A stretch of 41,733 bases of DNA, from NCBI GenBank assembly GCA_947470575.1, contig CANITX010000006.1, positions 1-41,733 on the forward strand, read 5' to 3'. The position numbers were made by a program, and so were the translations under genes. This DNA is from Rhodospirillales bacterium. Lineage in GTDB: Bacteria; Pseudomonadota; Alphaproteobacteria; Rhodospirillales; CAMCUA01. Each line of letters begins with the position of its first letter. The first letter of the stretch is position 1. Below the pieces are notes generated by a model that was given only the letters and a program-made list of their open reading frames with translations, did no database searches and was not told the DNA's origin. Below, in pieces: positions 18,143-25,093 of this stretch.

Positions 18143-18151
18143 CCCCCCCCC
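18143..18151 (-). repeat. C9/G9 homopolymer at a ribosome binding site
   Basis: Nine consecutive C on the + strand, G9 in the mRNA of the membrane-protein gene starting at 18136. The order in the mRNA is G9, then AGGAAT, then ATG, so the tract merges with the Shine-Dalgarno sequence. Length change by slippage would alter the leader but not the distance from AGGA to the start codon. Confidence 0.6.
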
Positions 18152-18303
18152 TTCATTAATTACCACCCTACCACTTATGGTAGACTTGATGACATGCAAT
18201 AATCCACAACGCTTCGTAATCCGTCCAAGGTCTGACCCTTGACCCACCTACGCGCTTCGTGGGAAGGGAAGCGAACGTCACCGCAGCCGACAGGCCATCG
18301 TTC

Positions 18304-18639
18304 ATGATCGACAACCCAGTCTTCACCCGTATCCGGGCCGAGATCGAGACGACGCCGGTCGTCGCCTTTCTCAACGGCACGCCGATGTGGCCGACGTGTT
18401 CGGGTTCGGCAGCGGTGGCCCATCACTTGGCCGGGCTGGGTATCGCCTTCAAAGGTATCGACGTCACCCCCGATCCGGAGCTGCGAGACGGCTTGAAGGC
18501 CTTCGCCAATCTGGCGGAAATCCCCCAGGTCTACGTCAAGGGTGAGCTGCTCGGCGGCGGCGAGACGGTCCGCGACTTGGCCGAGAGCAGCGCCTTGGCC
18601 GAGGTTTTCAAGAAAAAGGGCATCGCCATCGCCGACTGA
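18304..18639 (+). CDS. Grx4-type monothiol glutaredoxin homologue with atypical CSGS site
   Basis: A 111-residue protein starting MIDNPVFTRIRAEIE, like alphaproteobacterial GrxD, a [2Fe-2S] cluster carrier working with BolA. The ATG at 18304 is chosen by this N-terminus although no clear ribosome site precedes it; an in-frame GTG at 18259 adds 15 unrelated residues. The thioredoxin fold is evident (GTPMWP, IPQVYVKGELLGG). Three GrxD hallmarks are changed: CGFS is CSGS (32-35), the WPTIPQ tryptophan is replaced (LAEIPQ), and the glutathione-binding GGCD is GGGE (84-87). The cysteine is kept. Cluster or glutathione binding may therefore differ. A bolA gene lies about 1 kb away on the other strand. 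Confidence 0.85.
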   Translation: MIDNPVFTRIRAEIETTPVVAFLNGTPMWPTCSGSAAVAHHLAGLGIAFKGIDVTPDPELRDGLKAFANLAEIPQVYVKGELLGGGETVRDLAESSALAEVFKKKGIAIAD

Positions 18640-18642
18640 CGG

Positions 18643-19581
18643 TCAGACGAAGCGGCCGAGCCGCACGGCCGTGTCGCCGATCCGTCGGCGTGGGTTGGGC
18701 ATGATCAGCACACAGTTGTCGTAGGGCGTGCGCAATGTACGCCGTCCATCGCGGGCAAACGGGGTGCCGGCGCGGGGGATCACCTCCATGCCGATGAAGG
18801 GTTCGACAAAGTCGAAGTCCGGCGATGCCACCGTCACCGTCTCGGTGACCACGATGACGTTTTGCGGCGGCGGTAGTTCAGGCGGCAACCAGCCCGTTAC
18901 CGCATCGAGTGCGACCACGCCGGTCTGGACGAGGAACCGCAGGGTCGCCTGGCGAGCGACAGCTATGCCCGCCGGGTCTTCATTCTGGCCGCATTCGACC
19001 AGCAAGGCGTTGCGCGGGCTGGCGGGATCGGCGAACGCCCCGTAATCGCGCAAACGGCGTCCCGCCGAGTGGCCGGCGTCGCAGATGACGTGGGCCGGAT
19101 AGCCAATGGCTTCGGCGAAGTGCCGGCCTTTGGCCAAAGGCCCCGCCAGGGCCAGAGGCGCCGTCGGATGCTGCATGGAGTGGATGTCGAGCAGGGCGTC
19201 GACGGTATCGATCAGTGGCCGGAGTTCGCGCGCCCGCCGCAGCTCCGTCGATGTCCGAGGACCGTCGAGCACGGCGGCATTCCAGAGACGATTGAGGTCT
19301 TCCTCGATAAAGCGCGACGCCCGCGGCAAGGCCGGATCGAAGCTGTCATAGGCGTCGATGTTCATGAAGCCGAGCGTCAGTCGTCCCCGCGACGGCCGAA
19401 TATCGCTGCGGAACAGGAAATCGAGGACATAGGCGCCGCACAGTTCGTTGCCATGGGTGACGGCGGCGACCATGACGTGCGGACCGGCCCGACGGGAGTC
19501 GAAGGTCGTTACGGCGGCGATGCCGGTGTTGCCCGTCCGATAGGCACCGATGTCGACGGGGAGCAGGCCAGCCTCCGCCAC
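18643..19581 (-). CDS. Succinylglutamate desuccinylase/aspartoacylase-like zinc hydrolase
   Basis: A 312-residue M14-type zinc carboxypeptidase-fold hydrolase that removes acyl groups from N-acyl amino acids. Zinc ligands are H43 and E46 in VTHGNELCG and H134 in LLDIHSMQH; DLNRLW (about 95-100) is the substrate Arg/Asn motif and E196 in LLVECGQNED is the likely catalytic Glu. A C-terminal beta domain follows. The start is GTG at 19581, ten bases beyond the bolA stop, with GAGGA somewhat far upstream. AstE itself belongs to arginine succinyltransferase operons, not seen here, so the amino-acid substrate is open. It lies downstream of bolA in one operon and ends 4 bases from the glutaredoxin stop. 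Confidence 0.88.
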   Translation of the reverse strand: MAEAGLLPVDIGAYRTGNTGIAAVTTFDSRRAGPHVMVAAVTHGNELCGAYVLDFLFRSDIRPSRGRLTLGFMNIDAYDSFDPALPRASRFIEEDLNRLWNAAVLDGPRTSTELRRARELRPLIDTVDALLDIHSMQHPTAPLALAGPLAKGRHFAEAIGYPAHVICDAGHSAGRRLRDYGAFADPASPRNALLVECGQNEDPAGIAVARQATLRFLVQTGVVALDAVTGWLPPELPPPQNVIVVTETVTVASPDFDFVEPFIGMEVIPRAGTPFARDGRRTLRTPYDNCVLIMPNPRRRIGDTAVRLGRFV

Positions 19582-19590
19582 CGGATCGGC

Positions 19591-19827
19591 CTAATCCTCG
19601 GGCGGGCTGGTCTGCAAGGCCAACGCATGCAGTTCGCCGCCCATCCGGCCTTGCAGCGCCTTATAGACCATCTGGTGCTGCTGCACGCGGTTCTTGCCCT
19701 TGAAAGCGGCGGATACCACCATGGCCGAGTAATGATCGCCATCGCCGGCAAGATCCTCGATGGTAACCCGAGCGTCAGGCAGCGCCTCTTTGATCAAAGC
19801 CTCGATCGCCGCCGCCGTCATCGCCAT
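19591..19827 (-). CDS. BolA family protein
   Basis: A 78-residue BolA/YrbA-like protein. The ATG at 19827 is chosen (AAGGGG upstream; an ATG two codons in is possible); the open frame runs further up but the extension overlaps the start region of the divergent aldo/keto reductase. The fold signature is seen as [19 protein letters not shown], then [30 protein letters not shown], and the family-invariant ELHALALQT. Proteins of this subgroup pair with CGFS glutaredoxins to hold and move [2Fe-2S] clusters and affect iron or envelope regulation. Here it heads a two-gene operon with a zinc hydrolase and is not adjacent to a canonical grxD. Confidence 0.93.
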   Translation of the reverse strand: MAMTAAAIEALIKEALPDARVTIEDLAGDGDHYSAMVVSAAFKGKNRVQQHQMVYKALQGRMGGELHALALQTSPPED

Positions 19828-19981
19828 GAGATAGCCCCTTCGCCACGCCGCCCCGGCCAGCCGGGCCAACGATATAAAAGTAGGACCGCCCTCCGGAAGC
19901 GTCAATGGGGCCGCATGCAGAAGATGTACGTCGGGCAATCCGCCTTCTAGGATAGGCACAATAGTGGCGAGGGGAGGTCGC

Positions 19982-20806
19982 GTGGAATACATCGCGCTGA
20001 GGGGCGCCAAAATACCGGCGTTGGGATTCGGCACTTGGCCGATTCACGGATCCGAATGCACGCGCGCCGTCGCCTCGGCCCTGGCCATCGGCTATCGCCA
20101 TATCGATACCGCACAGATGTATGGCAACGAGGCGGAAATCGGACGCGCCATCCGGCAAAGCGGCGTTGCCCGCGGCGAACTTTGGCTGACCACCAAGCTT
20201 TGGCGCGACTCGCTCAACGCCCGCGACGTGCGCCGGAGCATCGAAGAACGGCTGACTCTGCTCGGCACCGACTACCTCGACCTGCTGCTCATCCACTGGC
20301 CCGACCCGGCGACTCCGCTTCGCGAAACGCTGGATGCCATGGCCGCGGCCCGCGCCGCGGGCAAGGTTCGCCACATCGGCGTCAGCAATTTTCCGGTCAA
20401 GCTGATGCGCGAGGCTATCGAGACCATCGGCGCCGATATCCTGTGTAACCAGGTCGAATATCATCCGCTGCTGTCGCAAAAGCGGGTGATCGAATATGCC
20501 CGGGCCCACGACATGGTGATCACCGCCTACTGTCCCTTGGCCCGCGGCCGCCTACGCGAGCATCCGCTGCTGCCCGCCATCGGCCGCCGATACGGCAAGA
20601 CCGTCGAGCAGGTGGCGCTGCGCTGGTTGATCCAGCAGGAAGGCGTCGCCGCCATCCCCAAGTCGACCCACGCGAGCTACCAGCAAAGCAACTTCGATAT
20701 TTTCGATTTTCGCCTGTCTGCCGAGGACATGGCATCGATCCATGCCGCCGCTGGACAGCAGCGCCTTATCAACATGTCATCGGGAACGGCCTGGGACCCG
20801 GAATAA
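19982..20806 (+). CDS. Aldo/keto reductase, 2,5-diketo-D-gluconate reductase-like
   Basis: A 274-residue NADPH-dependent aldo/keto reductase. GTG at 19982 is chosen because GGGGAGG stands 5 bases before it; another in-frame GTG at 19964 lacks this. The tetrad is visible: Asp and Tyr in [11 protein letters not shown], Lys in LTTKLW, His in [20 protein letters not shown] and [13 protein letters not shown] form the cofactor-binding C-terminal part. The length and motifs fit the AKR5/DkgB group, which reduces small oxo-acids, methylglyoxal and diketogluconate. It is divergent from bolA and 77 bases upstream of two aldolase genes, so its product might feed them, which is inference. Confidence 0.92.
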   Translation: MEYIALRGAKIPALGFGTWPIHGSECTRAVASALAIGYRHIDTAQMYGNEAEIGRAIRQSGVARGELWLTTKLWRDSLNARDVRRSIEERLTLLGTDYLDLLLIHWPDPATPLRETLDAMAAARAAGKVRHIGVSNFPVKLMREAIETIGADILCNQVEYHPLLSQKRVIEYARAHDMVITAYCPLARGRLREHPLLPAIGRRYGKTVEQVALRWLIQQEGVAAIPKSTHASYQQSNFDIFDFRLSAEDMASIHAAAGQQRLINMSSGTAWDPE

Positions 20807-20883
20807 ACGCCGCATGCGCGAAGCGGTCAACCCGTGCTACCAGGGGCCGCCGACGGTTAACAACAAAGCGAGGAGGGAAGTCC

Positions 20884-21609
20884 ATGTTCAAACGCACCCC
20901 ACACACCATGCGCCGGGCCTTGCAGGAAAAGCGCAAGATTTTCGGCGTCTTCCTGTCCGGAGCCAGCCCGGAGATCATCGAGATCGCCAGCACGCTGAAG
21001 GAAATCGAGTATTTCTACGTCGACGGCGAACACGGCATGTTCGACCTGAACGAGGTCGAGGCTTGCGTGCGCGCCGCCGAGGCGGTGGACCTGCCGATCA
21101 TCGCCCGGGTGCCGGACCATATGAACGAGACCATCCAGCGCTACCTGGACCGCGGCGTGCGCGCCATCGTCGCCTCCCACATGTCCGATGTCATCACCGC
21201 CGAGCGGGTAGCCAAGGCCTGCCGCTATTTCCCTCGTGGCACCCGTTCCTTCGGCTCGGCGCGTGCCAACCGCTTCGGCTTCTACGAAGGCGATCGGGCG
21301 ATGCACATGAAGGCGGTGAACGACGACCTGCTAGTATGCGCCACCATCGAGGACGTCGAGGGCGTGAAGAACCTGGACGCCTTGCTGAAGGTCGACGGCA
21401 TCGATGCCTGGAGCATCGGGCCCAGCGATCTTTCGATGTCGCTCGGTTATCCGGGTCAGTTCGACCATCCGGCGGTCAAGAAGGTCTTCGACGAGGTCTA
21501 CGGAAAGATCGACGCCTCCGGTAAGTTTAATCGCGACAAATATATGGTTTCGATCCGCGATAAGATCGCCCTGCGCAACGGCCTAAAGCAGGCCATCGCT
21601 GCCGGCTGA
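20884..21609 (+). CDS. HpcH/HpaI-type class II aldolase, copy B1
   Basis: A 241-residue metal-dependent aldolase of the HpcH/HpaI (citrate lyase beta-like) family. H50 lies in YVDGEHGMF, R75 in IIARVPDHM, metal ligands E156 in CATIEDVEG and D182 in SIGPSDLSMSLGYPG, the classical GPxDLS form. A strong GAGGAGGGAAG site precedes the ATG. It is shorter than and clearly distinct from the pair at 7084-8730, which has GTNDFC at the metal Asp. The immediate neighbour 21687-22412 is a paralogue with the same start pattern. Substrates of such enzymes are 4-hydroxy-2-oxo acids; this one cannot be specified. Confidence 0.92.
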   Translation: MFKRTPHTMRRALQEKRKIFGVFLSGASPEIIEIASTLKEIEYFYVDGEHGMFDLNEVEACVRAAEAVDLPIIARVPDHMNETIQRYLDRGVRAIVASHMSDVITAERVAKACRYFPRGTRSFGSARANRFGFYEGDRAMHMKAVNDDLLVCATIEDVEGVKNLDALLKVDGIDAWSIGPSDLSMSLGYPGQFDHPAVKKVFDEVYGKIDASGKFNRDKYMVSIRDKIALRNGLKQAIAAG

Positions 21610-21621
21610 TTCTTCACGGGA

Positions 21622-21659
21622 GTCGGGGACGAAACGGAGCCGTCCGAATTGTCCCCGAC
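21622..21659. repeat. Inverted repeat between aldolase genes B1 and B2
   Basis: GTCGGGGAC (21622-21630) and GTCCCCGAC (21651-21659) form a perfect 9-bp stem; the enclosed 20 bases contain a smaller ACGG/CCGT pairing. It lies 13 bases after the stop of copy B1 and 28 before the start of copy B2. There is no T-run, so it may be an mRNA processing or stability element or a partial terminator that sets different levels of the two copies. Confidence 0.5.
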
Positions 21660-21686
21660 ACGATCCATGACCGAAGGAGCACCGGG

Positions 21687-22412
21687 ATGTTCGTGCACAC
21701 GCCCAATACCATAAGGGCCGCATTGCAGGAGCGGCGCATCATCTACGGCCTCTACCTGTCGTTTCCAAGCCCCGAACTCATCGAATTCGCCGCCACCGTA
21801 AACGGCATCGCCTACATCCACCTGGATGGCGAGCATGGCGTTTTCGATCTTAGGGATGTCGAAAACTGCGTTCGCGCCGCCGACCTGATGGGCCTGCCGA
21901 CAATGGCGCGAACACCCGATTCGGCGGCAGAAACCATTCACCGCTACCTGGACCGCGGCGTGCGCGCCATCGTCGCACCGCATATTTCGACGGTTGCCGA
22001 TGCCCAACGGGTTGCCGATGCCTGCCGCTATGCGCCCGAGGGTACGCGTTCCTTCGGTGGCGCGCGCGGCAATCGCTATGGCTATTTCGATGGCGACCAG
22101 GCCGCGCATATGAAGGCATTGAACGACGACCGGGTGGTTTCCGCCCTGATCGAGGATGTGGAAGCGGTGAATAACCTCGATGCCATGCTCAAGGTGCCCG
22201 GTATCGACACCTGGACCATCGGCCCTAACGACCTTGCCCAATCCCTGGGCTATCCCGGCCAAACCGGTCACCCCACCGTCAAGCAAGCCATCGAGGACAT
22301 CAATCGCCGGATCGAGGCGGCCGGCAAACCGGTGCGCGACAAATACCTGGTTTCGATCCGCGACAAGGCCGCCGTGCGCGACGGTCTCCAAAAGGCCATG
22401 CTCCGCGCTTGA
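21687..22412 (+). CDS. HpcH/HpaI-type class II aldolase, copy B2
   Basis: A 241-residue paralogue of copy B1, same length without visible gaps. It starts MFVHTPNTIRAALQERR after AAGGAG. Catalytic residues are conserved at the same numbers: H50 (HLDGEHGVF), R75 (TMARTPDSA), E156 (ALIEDVEAV), D182 (TIGPNDLAQSLGYPG). Differences from B1 fall in the loop after R75 (DHMNET versus DSAAET), after the GGARGNRYGYFDG segment and in surface helices. The two ends (DKYLVSIRDKAAVRDGL versus DKYMVSIRDKIALRNGL) are nearly alike. This is an older duplication than pair A, judged by eye. Confidence 0.92.
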   Translation: MFVHTPNTIRAALQERRIIYGLYLSFPSPELIEFAATVNGIAYIHLDGEHGVFDLRDVENCVRAADLMGLPTMARTPDSAAETIHRYLDRGVRAIVAPHISTVADAQRVADACRYAPEGTRSFGGARGNRYGYFDGDQAAHMKALNDDRVVSALIEDVEAVNNLDAMLKVPGIDTWTIGPNDLAQSLGYPGQTGHPTVKQAIEDINRRIEAAGKPVRDKYLVSIRDKAAVRDGLQKAMLRA

Positions 22413-22532
22413 GACGATACGCGGAATTTTTATGACCTTCCCGGTGGAGCCATCCGTTGTCGTTGCGCCGGCCGCGCGTCCTCCCTACATTGCGGTTACC
22501 AGAACGACCACTGCTGACAAGGGACTAAGGGA

Positions 22533-22874
22533 ATGGCCGATACCTTCCGCGACCGTGAAAAAGGCTATGAAGCCAAGTTCAAGATGGACGAAGAGCGCCG
22601 CTTCAAGGCGGAGGTCCGGCGCAACAAGCTGGTCGGCCTGTGGGCGGCTGAACGCATGGGGCTGGCGGGCAAGGACAAGGACGCCTATGCCAAGGAAGTC
22701 ATTGCCTCTGACTTCGAAGAAGCCGGCCCCGACGACGTGGTGCGCAAGCTGCTGGCAGACTTTCAGCAGCGCAAGGTGAACGTTACCGAAGCCGAAATCC
22801 GCACCGAGATGTCCCGACTTTATGGCGCCGCTCTGGAAGAGATCGCCAAAGAATACCCGAGCGCGCTCGGCTAG
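22533..22874 (+). CDS. DUF1476 protein, F1-ATPase inhibitor zeta subunit family
   Basis: A 113-residue, highly charged, helical cytosolic protein. In Paracoccus denitrificans the DUF1476 protein is the zeta subunit that blocks ATP hydrolysis by F1F0-ATP synthase. Family features are the start TFRDREKGYEAKFKMDEE, then RRNKLVGLWAAERMGL, EVIASDFEEAGPDDVVRK and the C-terminal EIRTEMSRLYGAALEEI. AAGGGA precedes the ATG. The family is almost restricted to alphaproteobacteria, which makes it the best taxonomic marker in the window. It stands convergent to purB, a common alphaproteobacterial neighbour. Confidence 0.93.
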   Translation: MADTFRDREKGYEAKFKMDEERRFKAEVRRNKLVGLWAAERMGLAGKDKDAYAKEVIASDFEEAGPDDVVRKLLADFQQRKVNVTEAEIRTEMSRLYGAALEEIAKEYPSALG

Positions 22875-22875
22875 G

Positions 22876-22907
22876 GCATTTACCGATCATCTGTGATTGG
22901 TAAGTGC
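22876..22907. terminator. Hairpin between the convergent DUF1476 and purB genes
   Basis: A 14-bp stem with two G-U pairs (GCATTTACCGATCA / TGATTGGTAAGTGC) and a TCTG loop starts one base after the DUF1476 stop. No long T-run follows. The position between two convergent genes suggests a bidirectional transcription end. Confidence 0.6.
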
Positions 22908-22951
22908 TCATACCTTCTTGAAATTAGAGCAGAGTCGGGCGTGGCGAAGGA

Positions 22952-24256
22952 TTACGCCGCGCCGAACACCCGCCGGAAGATCGTATCGACATGGCGCGTA
23001 TGGTGCGCCATGTCGAAAAGCGCTTCCAAGGCTGGCAAGCCTAGCCGCGCGGTAACGTCGCCATCTGCCTTGAGCAGGTCGAGGAAGCTGTCCTTCGTCG
23101 TTCCCTCCCAGACCTTCATGGCGTGGCGTTGAACGGCACGATAGGCGTCTTCGCGACTCATCCCGGCCTGGGTCAATGCCAACATCACCTGCTGTGAAAA
23201 GATCAGGCCGCGAAAGCGGTTCAGATTGGCATCCATGTTTTGCGGATAGACCACCAACTTCTCGACAACCCCGGCCAACCGCGACAGGGCAAAGTCGAGG
23301 ATGATCGTGGCGTCCGGTGCGATCACCCGTTCCACCGACGAATGCGAGATATCGCGTTCATGCCACAGGGTCACGTTTTCAAGGGCCGGCACCACGTGAG
23401 AGCGGACCAGCCGGGCCAAGCCGGTCAGGTTTTCGGTCAATACTGGGTTGCGTTTATGCGGCATCGCCGATGAGCCTTTCTGACCCGGCGCGAAATATTC
23501 CTCCGCCTCGCGCACCTCGGTGCGTTGCAAATGCCGTATTTCCGTAGCCAGCCGCTCGACGCCGCTGGCGATCACGGCCAGGGTCGCGAAAAAAACGGCA
23601 TGGCGGTCGCGCGGGATGATCTGTGTCGAAACGGGTTCGGGCGTGAGACTCATTTTGGCGGCGACATGCGCTTCGACCCTGGGATCGATGTTGGCAAAGG
23701 TTCCAACCGCACCGGAGATGGCACAGACGGCGATCTCGCGACGGGCCAGCACCAAGCGTTCGCGGTTGCGCACAAATTCGGCGTAGTGACCCGCAAGCTT
23801 GAGTCCGAAAGTCGTCGGCTCGGCATGGATGCCATGGCTACGCCCCATGCAGGGCGTATCCTTGAATTCGAAGGCCCGTTTCTTCAGCGCCGCCAGCAGG
23901 CGATCGATATCGGCGAGCAGGATATCGGCGGCCCGTGCCAATTGTACCGACAGGCAGGTGTCGAGCACGTCGGACGACGTCATGCCCTGATGGACAAAGC
24001 GCGCCTCAGGCCCGACGTGCTCGGCCAAACTGGTCAGGAAGGCGATGACGTCGTGGTGCACCTCGCGCTCGATCTCATCGATGCGCGCCACGTCGAAGCC
24101 GCCTCTCGCCCATACCGCCGCCGCCGCTTCCTTGGGGATGACGCCCAATTCGGCCTGGGCATCGCAGGCATGCGCCTCGATCTCGAACCAGATGCGGAAA
24201 CGGGCTTCGGGTTCCCAAAGGGCGACCATTTCAGGGCGGCTATAACGCGGTATCAA
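22952..24256 (-). CDS. purB: Adenylosuccinate lyase
   Basis: Fumarase/aspartase-superfamily enzyme acting twice in purine synthesis: SAICAR to AICAR plus fumarate, and adenylosuccinate to AMP plus fumarate. The 434-residue protein begins [17 protein letters not shown] as in alphaproteobacterial PurB. The start codon is TTG (24254-24256), supported by GGAGAG about 8 bases upstream. Signature segments are [34 protein letters not shown] with the catalytic His, and the flexible loop [11 protein letters not shown]. Length is normal. The gene is convergent to DUF1476 and follows the vapC gene by 27 bases on the same strand. Confidence 0.97.
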   Translation of the reverse strand: MIPRYSRPEMVALWEPEARFRIWFEIEAHACDAQAELGVIPKEAAAAVWARGGFDVARIDEIEREVHHDVIAFLTSLAEHVGPEARFVHQGMTSSDVLDTCLSVQLARAADILLADIDRLLAALKKRAFEFKDTPCMGRSHGIHAEPTTFGLKLAGHYAEFVRNRERLVLARREIAVCAISGAVGTFANIDPRVEAHVAAKMSLTPEPVSTQIIPRDRHAVFFATLAVIASGVERLATEIRHLQRTEVREAEEYFAPGQKGSSAMPHKRNPVLTENLTGLARLVRSHVVPALENVTLWHERDISHSSVERVIAPDATIILDFALSRLAGVVEKLVVYPQNMDANLNRFRGLIFSQQVMLALTQAGMSREDAYRAVQRHAMKVWEGTTKDSFLDLLKADGDVTARLGLPALEALFDMAHHTRHVDTIFRRVFGAA

Positions 24257-24283
24257 GCTGTCTCTCCGGCGGATGGGGGTTGT

Positions 24284-24706
24284 TCAGGCGGTTAATACGG
24301 AAAGGTACCCGGCCCGCCCATAGGCGAGAATACCGGCATCCCGCGTCACCAGGGTCGCGCCCTCGACGCGGGCGGTGGCGACGATCAATCGATCAGCCGG
24401 GTCACCGTGGAAGTCACCGGGAAGATAGCAGGCTTCGACGGCGATGTCCGGGGTCATGGGGGCCAGCTGCAGGCCGGGCAAGTCGAGCGCGCGGCGCACC
24501 CAATCGCGCACGGGCGAGTACAACTCCAATCGCCTTATGGAAGTCAGCAAGGCCACTTCCCAGGGACAAATGGCTGGTAGCCTTAGGTCACCTCGACCTG
24601 CGGCCTCGTCGATAAGCCGCAGGGCCTGTGGTTTAAGGCCCGGCATCCCGAAATTCAGCCAAATCCAGACATGCGTATCGAGGACGAGTTGCTCCGATTC
24701 GCTCAT
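24284..24706 (-). CDS. PIN-domain ribonuclease toxin, VapC family
   Basis: A 140-residue PIN-domain toxin, expected to cleave RNA with Mg2+. The acidic site is complete: D10 in LVLDTHVWIWL, E50 in CPWEVALL, D102/D105 in FHGDPADRLIVATA and D123 in LVTRDAGIL. The HGDPADR motif marks the subgroup usually paired with Phd/YefM-type antitoxins. Its ATG overlaps the antitoxin stop (ATGA, 24703-24706), giving a coupled toxin-antitoxin operon. It ends 27 bases before the purB start, so purB may receive read-through. A type II toxin-antitoxin pair inside housekeeping DNA is compatible with local acquisition, but I see no flanking repeats. Confidence 0.92.
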   Translation of the reverse strand: MSESEQLVLDTHVWIWLNFGMPGLKPQALRLIDEAAGRGDLRLPAICPWEVALLTSIRRLELYSPVRDWVRRALDLPGLQLAPMTPDIAVEACYLPGDFHGDPADRLIVATARVEGATLVTRDAGILAYGRAGYLSVLTA

Positions 24707-24975
24707 TCCTGGTAGAGCTTTGCGTCCGTTTGGTCCGCGAACCAGACTTCTCCGGTCGGGCCCACGATATCGCCAATGATCCGTCCCGTACCGCGCATAT
24801 GGCCGAAGACGCTCTGGCTCGGCTTGTCGTCGACCGGCACCAGTTTAGCCACCGGCTTGCCGCGCTTGGTGATGATTACCGGCTTGCGGTCCACCGCCAC
24901 CTGATCCATTAGGCCCAGGCACTTGGCCTTGAATTCTCCGGCTGGAACGGTTTTCTCGGGCATCGCATTCACCAT
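24703..24975 (-). CDS. Phd/YefM-type antitoxin
   Basis: Short antitoxin of about 90 residues (86 if started at the ATG at 24963). Starts at 24981, 24975 and 24963 are all in frame; the last has GGTGA upstream and gives MPEKTVPAGEFKAKC, a normal Phd start. The N-terminal DNA-binding part is EFKAKCLGLMDQVAV, then PVIITKRGKPVAKLVP, the typical Phd strand pair. The C-terminal tail VWFADQTDAKLYQE would wrap the VapC toxin. It is divergent from the S9 peptidase gene, and a 10-bp direct repeat at the start region is a possible operator for self-repression. Confidence 0.88.
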   Translation of the reverse strand: MVNAMPEKTVPAGEFKAKCLGLMDQVAVDRKPVIITKRGKPVAKLVPVDDKPSQSVFGHMRGTGRIIGDIVGPTGEVWFADQTDAKLYQE

Positions 24976-24996
24976 GGTCATGAGATCATGGTCATG
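24973..24996. promoter_or_regulatory. 10-bp direct repeat at the antitoxin start, possible operator
   Basis: CATGGTCATG occurs at 24973-24982 and 24987-24996, a 14-base period, overlapping the possible antitoxin starts; ACCATGGT at 24971-24978 is also palindromic. TATATA follows at 24997-25002. Phd-type antitoxins bind short repeats at their own promoter, so this is a reasonable operator candidate. The repeat could equally be partly coding, depending on the true start. Confidence 0.4.
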
Positions 24997-25020
24997 TATA
25001 TAAGGCCGACGGGCGGGACT

Positions 25021-25047
25021 CTCAACCTCAACCTCAACCTCAGCCTC
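25021..25047 (+). repeat. Hexanucleotide tandem repeat (CTCAAC, four units)
   Basis: Three perfect CTCAAC units (25021-25038), a fourth CTCAGC and a partial CTC. It lies in the leader between the divergent antitoxin and S9 peptidase genes, 47 bases before the peptidase start. The copy number is low, so it may be chance, but such repeats in leaders can vary by slippage. Confidence 0.6.
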
Positions 25048-25093
25048 TTGGTATCCCGCCCCGCTTGGGCAACTCAACAAAGAGGAGCCAGCC

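Noticed and set aside
18643-19581. Naming the zinc hydrolase astE
   Set aside because: No other arginine succinyltransferase pathway gene is nearby; only the family can be supported.
24284-24975. The toxin-antitoxin pair as part of a mobile island
   Set aside because: No integrase, transposase, tRNA or flanking repeat is visible on either side.
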